The notes under the pieces: generated by a model | Told to the model about the DNA's origin: nothing | Database searches by the model: none | Seen by the model: the letters and a program-made list of their open reading frames with translations, nothing else | Made by a program: the position numbers and the translations under genes | Part shown: piece after piece, positions 17,781 through 29,700 of the stretch | Layout: each line of letters begins with the position of its first letter | How positions within the stretch are numbered: the first letter of the stretch is position 1 | Assembly (NCBI RefSeq): GCF_000003815.2 | Contig: NC_049983.1 | Coordinates: 26,471,003 to 26,503,051 of the forward strand | DNA length: 32,049 nucleotides | From: Branchiostoma floridae | Lineage: Eukaryota > Chordata > Leptocardii > Amphioxiformes > Branchiostomatidae | Reading direction: 5' to 3'

Positions 17781-20700
17781 CTGTAACGTGTGCAATTTTG
17801 TCATTCCAAAACTTCGAATACAAAAAAAAAATCAAGTAGAAATAAACACATGGCTCATTAAGATTTGAATTACGGGATAGAAAACATCACTTAGACGCAA
17901 TTACCTGTGACTGTAGCTTCCTGAAGCCCAAACAAGGAAGTGAAGCGTTCCCATAACCCTTGGATGAAGTACCGGTCCTCTTCAGGCATGACGTGGTTCC
18001 GCACGTCCGGAAGTGCGCTGTCGATGATCGCCATGGCGATGTTCATCAGAACCAGGAACATGAAGCAAATGAAAGTTACAAAGAAGATGGGACCGAGGAT
18101 GGGGTTTGCCTCCGTTAGCTCCGTGTGGTCAAAGACTCCAAGAGACATCTGGAACAATGTGGAGAAGGAAATACTGATGGATCTGGAAAAAAAAGAGGAA
18201 GTCGTTTTCATGTCAGTGTGTTGTAATGAAATGAAATGAAAGTAAACCACCATCGTCGACTTGATGTTCTTAAATACCTATTTTGAAGGCAGTGGATAGA
18301 TGTAAACTAGCGTTAATCTGATTTCTGTCCAGGTCTGCTATTATATAGTCTTGACCGTCGCGAACATTTGAAATTATGAACCTGTACGTTGTTGCGGTGG
18401 CACCGAACATAAAATAAGCGATGATGCCAAATCCTGAGAAGCAGAGGAAGAAGTAGAAGATGAAGGCAGAGAACTCCACCGCCATTCCCCGGAACACAGA
18501 CATCAGCTTGGACAGGAGTGGGTTGAACCTCAACAGTCGCAGGAGCTTCATGATGTTGACAAAGGCAAGGAAAGACAGGAACCATCCGTACAGCAGGTTT
18601 ATGTTCACCACTGACCTGAGATATTGGAGTGGATCTAAACGAATCAAAAAACATTCCAAATAAGACTCAAAATTTAATAATTGTAGGATTTTGTACAATG
18701 CCAACGTAATAACTTAACTGATAAGTGTACATGTTTATAACCCACCTTTTCCTTGCTTGACAGCCGTCAGAGCCATGGTCCCGTAGACTCTGTTAGTGGC
18801 GTACAAGGCAATGACAGTGAAGGCCAGGATGAAATTAAAGATTTCGAAGATATTCCATGGCTCCGTCAAGTAGGCCCAGCCGCTTGTTCGTACTATTTTC
18901 GCCTCTTTCCACAGTGAGTAGAGGAGAAAGATGACGTAAATGATTTCCAACAGGACGTAGATGTACCCGATTGTACCTGGCTGTTGATGAAGTCGAAAGG
19001 TGTGTAGGTGACGATGGGAGAAAACTCCGGATATCTCGGTAAATTCAAACACTACCGTCACCGAAGTGAACATATCCAAGTTTCCGTTGTAGACGAATTG
19101 TTCCACAATGACGGCCCTTGTCCGCTTATCAATCCAGCGGTTGGCCTTCAGATCTGCTAGGATGCTGCGCATCTCGTCTGCTGAATCTCCTAGGTCCAGA
19201 CTGAAGCCGTCTCCCCAGTAGTGCGATTTTACACCAAAGACGGGTTTGATGGTGTAACCGCTAGGGCGATAGCTCCATCCAGAGGTTTCTGACTCCCCCT
19301 CCGACATATTCGTGACCCTTTTCCATCCCTTCTGAAACACTCCGGTCTCCTTCGTGTTTTCACCATACGCTGCCGTACACTTATCGAACATGTGCTGCAT
19401 TGTCGGAGGCACTTCGCATAGCCCTAGGATTGAATGAGAATGGAAGTTATTGTTATTATTATTGTTATTGTTATTGTTATTTTTATTGTTATTGTTATTG
19501 TAACTGTTGGTGGGTGGGCCGACTACTCTCTCTTGGCAGCCAGGGGCTGAATTGCGAGGAGCTTACTAAAGGCAGGGCTAAATCAATGTTGATAAAAGTT
19601 GGACAAGCTTAGTCTCCCATTAATTTGTATCCTATTGTAACGAATGTTTGTTTTTAGCCAACGTAAAAAGCAGTTCCACCAACCTGACTTTACTCGAGCT
19701 TGAATCAGGATGGGTGGGGTGACCAGGACCGACTGCATGTCGGCTGTGAAGACCTTTTCCCACCAGCGGGGCTTGTCGTCATTGTAGGAAGTCTCCGGGT
19801 AGAAGCTCTCCAGAGCGGTCTCGTTCAGCCAGGGCCAGAGGGCAGAAGGCTCTGTCACCTGGAAGGATAGAATATGTGGATATAAGCATAAACCATTGGC
19901 ATATTCTAAATTTTGTATGTTCCATGATAAAAGTCTAGATCAGGTGATAAAAGATTTACATTTTTTTTCATATCCTGGATACATTTTGATAAATTGCTTG
20001 TGGCTTGTGCGTATTTCAGCAGTATTTCTTAATGACAGTTATAACAGTGAGAACTAGAGAAAGCATGCCGTTATGTACACAATTAAATACCCCAAAAAAG
20101 CTACGTTTTAAAGACTACAATGACGCACTCACCTCGTCAATGGACTGCACGAAGTTTTCTGCCGCGCTCTGTGTCTGATGGAAGGCCGTGTTGGTGTTGT
20201 GGTGTCCGTTAATGATAGTCAGAGCAAGCAGGAGGCGAGCACAAGACAGGATGATGTCCCAAAGGAGGTTTCCGATTCGCCTGTCTCTATTCCGCTTCCG
20301 TTGCGCTTCGTTAACGTTTGCAAGGGACATCTGAGACAGTCTTTCCATTTTCTTCTTTACCCGGAATCGACCACCTTTGTTGAAAGTAAAGATAAGATCA
20401 ATCAGTCATTACGTAAAGATATAGAACGCAGAACAATCGGAACACAAATGTCGTATCCTTAGATAATAACGTAACAAATAATAACTGTAAAATGAGTGTT
20501 GCGGCTTTACATCAAGTTTTTAATGACTCACTGTCAAACTCCTCCTGCTTTATTGACGCCACAGTAGTGTCCTGCAGGACAACTTTGTCCTCTTCATTTT
20601 CAAATATTATATTCAAGGTACGTCTTTGGAAAACGGATGAAAAGACGATCGCCAGAACCAAGACCTGTAACATTAAGTGTTTGATATTGACAATTTTGTC

Positions 20701-23700
20701 GACGTTGATTAAGGAAACAGCAGCTAGTAGGATGTGGAGGGTTTGTACAGCACGTTCTGAAGAGGTTATATACATTAGTATTGTACAAATCTTGATTTGA
20801 CTTTTATTTACAATAAGTCAACCAATGCTTCTAGATCTATGGATGAACATGTATCCATCACAATCCCCAACGTTTTAATTACATGCAAAGACGATGGTAC
20901 TGTACTTAATTTGCTTCTGTTTCAAAGGAATTAAGATTTGAAACAGCAGAGCATGACATTTTGGCACAAACCTTCACTGGTTGCAGAAGAAATATGTCCG
21001 CCAGAAAAGTGGTGAAGAACGCAGACAGCCACCTCTCGGACTTGTCCTTGCCCCACTCCAGACTGTACAGCACGGTGAAGACAGATGACCCCACGGCAGA
21101 CAGCACCACCAGCACCCAGGCCACGTACTTGCACCAGTGTGGCAGGCCCTTGGCTGGTTCTTGCTGCGTGGGTGCCTCAGCTGGTCCGGCTGTCTCCGCG
21201 TCCCTGACCGGACGACCGCCCTTGCTGTTCGGTCGGCTGTACTGGAACAGCACGACGATGGCCATGACGGCGGGAAGGCAGGTGATGCTGGCCATGATTC
21301 CCGTGTAAACTGTGTTCAAGGTGAAGGAGAACGGCCCCAGGCTGACGGCCTGCACAACTTGAGTTGCGTTTTCATCGCTCAACCACATGGCGCTGGCCAC
21401 CATGGACAAGGTGAGGAAACTCAGGCAGCAGCCAAGCCTTTCGATGCGCGTGAACTTGCTTCCTGTAAGGGAACAGTTTCTGGTAAGATGCTGCCTTAAG
21501 TAAAAGAATTTAATACTCTGTCTTCAGTTGTTTACTGTATTTGCAGGAACAAAAAAGTTGACTATATTCATAAAGATTCCATGCATGGGAGAACCATTAT
21601 GCTTTTCCCTAATACTAGAAGAACTATATATATGCTTTTTCCTAATACACTATTGCTGAACTGGCTAAGGACCGTCAGTTATGGATTAAAACGTGCGATT
21701 GATTGCTCCATAGTCAACTGATGATTATTCGGATTCTCCTGAAGATTTTTCGCCAGATGAGCACGCAAACTAGCAGAACTCTGTTCTATATACACATCCT
21801 CATTTTAACTTGTAGGAATCCTTCAGCAAGTGTTATTCAGATGGATCTAATATGTAGTAAATACACACGCTTACCTATAGGCATGATAGCGACGGAAAAA
21901 AAGAGGTGCTCCTCTACAAGATTGCTCCGCAGACTTGCCGGGAACAGAAACCCGAAGGATCGCAGGTCCTGCTCAGTGGCGACAGGAAAGGTCTTCGCGA
22001 CCTGTCCGTCCCCGCGGTCGGCTGCCAGCCACTCATCGCAGAAGAAGTAGAACCTGTTGTTCCATGATTTAATGGCAAAATAACTTAGCTTAATTCTTCT
22101 AGGATCCATATTAAACCTCACAGTTTGACAAAGGTCAGGAATAGGGATTGTTTAAAGCTAGTGAAGTATGAAACGGAGAAAGTATAAAGTTTGATTATTA
22201 GGACGTAAGTTTGATATTATTTTGATCACGCGGCAAGATATGCAAGCTTAATTTTTGACACCACCCATCAAAAAGAACTGAATTGCAGTCGTGTCTGTTC
22301 TTCGCCACGATAATAACTATATCTTTTCAAAATATCATATCTAACTTCATCACAAAACTAAACATAATGTGTAGGTCCTTTCTCGGTCGTGCACTTTATA
22401 GATGCGAGTGAATTGACGAATCTAAGCAGCCTCACAGTTTTCCTGTGGTGAGATCCTGCAATGCTGCTCTGTCCACGTTCCACGATGCGCGGCTCCCCTC
22501 CCCACTGTTGTCGTGCATGAGCTGCAGCAGCGCCACGTTACCCAGCTGTTCTGCTGTGCTGAAGTTCAGCGTCACCTGGCCGCCTTGGGTGAAAACCTAA
22601 ACAGCAACATTCGACCTGTTAGGATCTACCTGAAAACATCCATACGGAATAAAATGGACGCTAAAGTAATCTAATGCCTGACCTTCTCCGTGATGCTGAC
22701 CACTCTCACTCCGGAAGTCGCCTCATCTCCACACAGGTTGAAGGAAACGGTGGACTCCGTCCCGGCATGCTTAGCGGTGCCTGTCCAAATGTGGAGGCGG
22801 TACCGGAAATCGTTCTGCGGGTCATCCAGATTGATTGAAGGGCTTTTCTGTAAGGATGTACGAAGAAGTTTTGGGTCATTGAGCACTGTAAAATATATAA
22901 ACAGCTGATAAACAACACATCATGATGGCATTGTCGACAATCTCTACGTACCTTCCTCTTTAATCTGAGGCCAGTAACCTTCATTATGACCAACGTAAGC
23001 AGAAAGAGGCAGTCCACCACGAAGATGGTTGTCAACACCGCGCCGTTGTCACGTAAATCACTAAGAGTTAAAGCCCCGAAGTCCACCCTGTTAGGCGGTG
23101 TGGCGAAATCGCTTCCGAACGCCGTCAGATGGTTACAGTGGCAGATGATGTTGTTAATCGTGGACTGGTTGCTAATCTAAAGGGTAGACGGAAAGTTACA
23201 TCTTTGTCGATAAAAACGACTAATCCAAATTGGCATTTGCATGTTTAGAAATGTTACATTGGTCGTTAACAGTTTAAGAGCTGATGTCTGTAAAAACCAA
23301 GCAAAATCAGAAAAAGTTGGCCAAACTAAAAAAATCGATTTTCCTTAAATTTTGTGTGGTGGTAGGGCCTTGGTCCAAACCTACAAAAATGGCAAAGTTT
23401 TAGATCTGCGGTCACCGGTTGCCATGGCAACGGCCATTTTTCAAAATGGCGGATTTTCACCAAGAGAAGGCCTTGGTCGCGTCCAAAATAGGCCTCCTTT
23501 GGACTCCTGTAGCCCCCACAAATTAACTGATATTTTATTGATTCTCGGATATGTTATTACCCATATTCTAATAAAAAAAATGATATATAGTGATGCTCAA
23601 AATGTTTTTGTAGTGAGGTGCAGCAGATGTTTGAAAATGATGTGTTTTCGTGAATTTCCAAAATTGACAAAAATCAATTTTTTGACCATTTTTATTGACC

Positions 23701-26700
23701 ATTAGCTCATTTACAGGCAAATCAATTTGCTTGATTTTTGGCACAGTTATAGTTTGAACCTTTGTATACATCATATGTAAAAAAAAGTTTGGGCCTTTCA
23801 CGTATCGAACCGTGGTGGCCCCGAGAGTAAACCAATATTTCCATTTCAAGAAAATCGTAACCATAGAATTATTCCTGGAAAAACAGTCATAGCTTACCAA
23901 AAATGAATTTCAGTTTCATGTTATGTAGCAGAGGAACTTACCTATCACTTATAAAAGCAGGGTTGTTCTAGATTTTTTTATAATTGCCTTTAAAATGATT
24001 TTATTGAGTTTTTTTCGTCATTTTTAGACCAAAAAATGTATATTTTGGCCCAAGCACCCTGGTATTGCAACCAAATGACCTGAAATTTGGTATAGGAATG
24101 TCCTGGACAAGTACACACATGGGTTTATAACTGGTTTGCCATGTAATAGAACAAAATGCTGAATTTGGTGACTTTTTTTGGCATTTTCGGCCCAAAAAGT
24201 ACATTTTTGGCCCCTGTACCCTGGTTTTACAACCGAATGCCCTGAAATTTGGTATAGGAATGCCCTGGACACATGCGCACATAGATTCAATAACCATTTT
24301 GGCATACTGTTCAACAAAATGCTTAATTTTTTCCAAAAAAAGTACATTTTTGGCTCCCATACCCTGGTTTTACAACTGATGAATGACCTGGAATTCGGTA
24401 TAGCAATGCCCTGAACATACATGTATGCGCACATGGATTCAATAACATGTTTTGCATACAGTACAACAAAATGCTTTATTTTGAACATTTTGCCATTCTT
24501 TTTTCCCAAAATCATTTTTCGCTCCTGTTCCCTGGTTTTCCAAGTAAATAACCGGTAAAAATTTGGTATAGGAGCGCCTTGGAAATGGCTTTTATAGCCC
24601 GTTTTTGCATACAGTGCAACAAAACGCTTAATGTTGTACTTTTGGGTCATTGTTTTACCCAAAGTACATTTCTGGCTCCTGTTCCCTATTAGGCATTACA
24701 GGCAAATGACCTCCTAGACGCCTGTAACCCCCACAAAGTAAGAGATATTCTATTGATTCCCGTATATGTTATTACCCATATTTAGTAATAAGACAAGTGA
24801 TATAAAGTTATACTCGAAAGTTTTTTGTAGTGAGGTGCAGCAAATGTTAAAAGATGACGTGTCTTTGTAAATTGCCAAAAAGTTTCAGAATTTCAGATTA
24901 TTTAGTTGGAAAAACAGGGTACAGGAGCCAAAATGTTTTTTGGGGGGGTAAAAAAAATGGCAAAAAAAACACACAAAATTCATCATTTTGCTGTACTGTA
25001 TGACAAGCATTCGGCTCGAAACCGAGAGGTGGCGGGTTCGAATCCGACTGCTGTGTCACCGATCTTGTGCCCTTGGGAAAGGCACTTTACACGACTTTCC
25101 TCACTTAACTCAGGTTTAAATGAGTATCTAGCTTCGGCATCTCAAAGATGTCCACGTTCAAGGTTCAAGGTTCTAGCTTCGGCTAGTGGCCTTGGCGGGG
25201 CTTTGTGGCCGAGACAAGCCTTAGGGGCATGTTCGGGCATGACGCACCCGCCATGACACACGAGTTGCGCGATCGGGGGTAGGAGGAACCCCTCACATCC
25301 TTGGTCGGAAGTCCTCCTAGGAGACGGAAACTCCAAATAATAAACCTGCATCTGCTGAGGCCGTCTTACGTGGCAAACAGTTCTGTCCCTGTATGACTTA
25401 GTGCGCCAGTAGACGAGAGGGTGGAGAAGGGAGTGCACACCCCTCCTTCACCTTAAAAATAGTCACGTGCAGGCCAGGCAGACTGGTCGTCTAATCAACC
25501 TTTTCTGCCTACCATTGATCTTCGGATACGAAGAAACAGCCATCATCATGCCAAAATTATTATTGACTCTATGTGCGCATGTGTCCAGGGCATTTCCAGT
25601 TGTAAAACCAGGGTTCAATGGGCCAAAAATGTACTTTTGGCGCCAAAAATTACAGAAAGAGCCAGAAATGTACTTTGGGTAAAACAATGACCAAAAATTA
25701 CAACATTACGCGTTTTGTTGCACTGTATGCAAAAACGGGTTATAAAAGCCATTCCCAAGGCGCTCCTATACCAAATTTTTACCGGTTATTTACTTGGAAA
25801 ACCAGGGAACAGGAGCGAAAAATGATTTTGGGAAAAAAGAATGGCAAAATGTTCAAAATAAAGCATTTTGTTGTACTGTATGCAAAACATGTTATTGAAT
25901 CCATGTGCGCATACATGTATGTTCAGGGCATTGCTATACCGAATTCCAGGTCATTCATCAGTTGTAAAACCAGGGTATGGGAGCCAAAAATGTACTTTTT
26001 TTGGAAAAAATTAAGCATTTTGTTGAACAGTATGCCAAAATGGTTATTGAATCTATGTGCGCATGTGTCCAGGGCATTCCTATACCAAATTTCAGGGCAT
26101 TCGGTTGTAAAACCAGGGTACAGGGGCCAAAAATGTACTTTTTGGGCCGAAAATGCCAAAAAAAGTCACCAAATTCAGCATTTTGTTCTATTACATGGCA
26201 AACCAGTTATCAACCCATGTGTGTACTTGTCCAGGACATTCCTATACCAAATTTCAGGTCATTTGGTTGCAATACCAGGGTGCTTGGGCCAAAATATACA
26301 TTTTTTGGTCTAAAAATGACGAAAAAAACTCAATAAAATCATTTTAAAGGCAATTATAAAAAAATCTAGAACAACCCTGCTTTTATAAGTGATAGGTAAG
26401 TTCCTCTGCTACATAACATGAAACTGAAATTCATTTTTGGTAAGCTATGACTGTTTTTCCAGGAATAATTCTATGGTTACGATTTTCTTGAAGTGGAAAT
26501 ATTGGTTTACTCTCGGGGCCACCACGGTTCGATACGTGAAAGGCCCAAACTTTTTTTTACATATGATGTATAAAAAGGTTCAAACTATAACTGTGCCAAA
26601 AATCAAGCAAATTGATTTGCCTGTAAATGAGCTAATGGTCAATAAAAATGGTCAAAAAATTGATTTTTGTCAATTTTGGAAATTCACGAAAACACATCAT

Positions 26701-29700
26701 TTTCAAACATCTGCTGCACCTCACTACAAAAACATTTTGAGCATCACTATATATCATTTTTTTCATTAGAATATGGGTAATAGCATATCCGAGAATCAAT
26801 AAAATATCAGTTAATTTGTGGGGGCTACAGGAGTCCAAAGGAGGCCTATTTTGGACGCGACCAAGGCCTTCCCTTGCTGAAAATCCGCCATTTTGAAAAA
26901 TGGCCGTTGCCATGGCAACCGGTGACCGCAGATCTAAAACTTTGCCATTTTTGTAGGTTTGGACCAAGGCCCTACCACCACACAAAATTTAAGGAAAATC
27001 GATTTTTTGAGTTTGGCCACCCTATGCTTGGTTTTTACAGACAGAGCCTCTTAATAATTTACATGTACTTTTAATCATATTGTCATTATGTTAATTAGTA
27101 TTCCGAATATGTTGATATACTTCATGTTAAACCATTTATAGTAATTATTGGAATAATCAATCATCAATGAAATGGTTACAATCGGTTACAAATTAGATTA
27201 TAATCGTATAAGATATCATTCACTATCAATAGTTGATAAAATGGAACAAAAAAACTCTGCAAGTTTGGCAATATAATATGGCTGTTTTACCCACCGTGCA
27301 GCCTTCCGGCCTCCAGGCGTCCTCTGTCTCGCTCCAAAAGACGCAGCTCAGACGGGCCCACTGGATCTGGTAGGAGTAGAAGGAATTTGCGAGTACATGC
27401 TTTTCCTCTGTTCGCTCATTGACGTCACACTCGCTCACCGGTCCTAAAAAAGGATGACCTATGTGATAACGTATGTACACTTTCGGCAATGGTAGAGCAT
27501 GAAGAGAATATTTAAAGATCTTTGTTTTTTTTACGGTATTGAGTACCGATTAAAACCTCAAGAAACCACTGCCGAAAATCGGTATACAGTTTCGACTGCT
27601 GCAAACGTTTACCTTATTCAGTTTGTCGGAGAGACTAAAGTTTATTTATGTCTTAATGATGAGAAATGCAAACTAAAATATCTCACCAAGAATTTGGACT
27701 TTGACATAGTAGTCCACTGGATCTTTGACTCCTTTGATGAACATCCTTGCCTCCGTCTTGTCGCGTCCATCCCCACCCAGAGTTTCCATCAGGGAACACT
27801 CCTCGGGAAGAACGTACGTCTCCATGGACACGTCGTAGTTTTGGTCATCAGGGCGGCCGCCGTACCTGCCCCACACGCCGTAGACCACGCTTGTGTTCAG
27901 CGGGGTGATTGTTACCAGGAATGCTTCTGCAGTGCTGTTGAGGTTCAGCAAATGGTAGGCCGAACTTCGGTTTCCTGGGAGGGGGTAGGTGATGGTTTTT
28001 GTCGCCGGTGTGTTTCTGGACTTTCCAGGAATGGTGATTATGAAGTCTTCAGTGAGGTCGTTGAAGACCAAGGGTTTGTAGTTTTTCTGGCGAATCGTCA
28101 GTTCCATGACAGAAGAGTGGGCCTGATATTGGCCAAGGCCCCAGGTGAATGGGTTTTCTTGGTACTGAGTCAACTGAAAGTAATGGAATTTTTGTTACTC
28201 CTTTAAAGTGAAATTTGAGGTCAGCACATTTCTGTTCTTCATTTCAGATTATTTTTTCGTTGGTTACTGTCCCCACAAGATAGAAGACAACCTTATAATC
28301 GTTACTAATTTACAAAAAATATGTTAAACTAAAGCCGTCATGTCAGTCGAGGTGTTCACCTCACCTTTTTCATGAAGATGATTAGAAAGAGATTTGAGAG
28401 GCTGCTTTAATTTGATTCTGTTGGAAAGCCCAAAGGATGATAAGCCATTTACTGAATGCTGACAGAAGAAAGGGAGGAAGAAAGGGAGGACTGTTACCTT
28501 TACAGTGATGTTGTGAGGTGAATGTTCCGGAAAAAGTGCAGTTTGTGATGGGAACTGGAACCCCCCATCCTCCGTCTGCACCACATGGCCCCCAAACATG
28601 GAGCCCCGGATCTTCTGTGCTTTCAGAGTAACCCCACTTCTCTTGATAGTTACCGGCGGGGCTCCAAGTCTCATGGGGTCGGTAACGGCGTTGAGTAGGT
28701 TATCCAGCACCTGGTGACTTTTCTGGACAATCATTTTCTTCTAATAGTGAAAGAAAGCATTACATTGCAAACACCAGTGGTGGAAACATGCAACTTAGAT
28801 TAAAAAAAACACAAACAAAATACTGTGATAGTACTGACTTTCCAACAGAAGCTTACGAACGGTTAATAGCACACATACAAAAGAGCCAAGTCATTGCCCG
28901 AAAATGTTGAGCTTGCCCGCCAAAAAACAACACATGTATAATATGTGGTAGTCAGCATCATTTGAATTAGAAAAAAGACAGTAAATGCATTGGGGAAATA
29001 CATAATTTGTCATAAGCTTTTCAGGCCTCCGACAACTTCATGTCACATAATGCCTGAACGGCTTACGCTTGAGCCACCAGATTTGGTAACTTTTCCTAAA
29101 AGTGAGATGGCAAGAGATGGCAATAATTTTCCAAAATTTTGTTTTCCATTCTGTCGTGTTGCTTTGGCATCCAGTTGTTGACAGTCATATTTCTACGAAA
29201 ATCACTAAATTCGGTTCTAACGGTTATAACATGAATACAATCTTATGTAATTTGATATATCTTTAAAAATCAAATGCATAAATTATGCTTATTTCATAAC
29301 CACATTAGTGAAAATCCAAGATGGCGGACCATATCCCTAGGTCAAGTACAACTATGGTATTACACTATTCATAACTACCTGTTATTGTTTCCTCAGAAGA
29401 CGTTCAAATGAAATTTCAAAGTCGATTTTCAGTGTATTTTGCGTCATTCTGGCGTCATTGCTATTGATAAAAGAGGTCGAAGTAGACATTATTATTCTAT
29501 TATCTACAATTGTTGTTACATTTTTGTTGCATATCTTTAAGTTTTTTGGGAATACATTTTTTCATGTTTTTTTGCAGCCAATACAATCACATAGATGACG
29601 TCAAAATTGCATAATATTCCTTTTTGCATCAGTCATAAAATATTTGGTGCCCATATAATGAGCCGTTTAGAAGTAATAGGTATTCTAAACATGGTCCTCA

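Larger units (their letters stand above)
23274..27054. mobile_element. Foldback-like element: ~1.4-kb near-identical inverted arms around a ~1-kb spacer
   Basis: The left arm (23274-24678) and right arm (25659-27054) are reverse complements with only scattered differences. Arm ends align out to TGTCTGTAAAAACCAAGC, then GAG, then TTAA on both sides, a possible target duplication. Each arm has a unique outer segment (~0.7 kb) and 4-5 internal tandem units of about 145-170 bp built on ccctggttttacaac and aatttggtataggaatgcc. The spacer holds a diverged extra copy of outer-arm sequence (24715-24870) and a nested SINE. Long open frames in the arms mirror each other and are not genes. The element makes up about 92% of gene 1 intron 10. 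Confidence 0.9.

Noticed and set aside
18270-18381. Extension of the exon 20 frame to a stop at about 18270
   Set aside because: The family sequence requires the pore region next; the extension has no similarity to polycystins and the correct phase to exon 21 is obtained only with donors at 18382 or 18388.
20961-21499. Plus-strand frames over gene 1 exon 15
   Set aside because: Antisense shadows of a GC-rich coding exon with clear transmembrane segments.
22706-22951. Read-through of exon 11 into exon 12 in a different frame (longer open frame)
   Set aside because: It crosses an intron; the PLAT sequence lies in another frame that is reached by splicing.
25006-25060. Functional tRNA gene
   Set aside because: Only the anticodon and T arms are recognisable; no D arm or acceptor stem pairing, and the downstream sequence is SINE body.
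24001-26336. Open frames of up to 231 codons in both arms of the palindrome, mirrored on opposite strands
   Set aside because: They are translations of tandem non-coding units in the inverted arms, repeat internally, and have no start context or domain; mirrored frames are expected from a palindrome.
27499-28206. 235-codon plus-strand open frame
   Set aside because: It is antisense to gene 1 exon 9, which has splice sites, phase and domain support.
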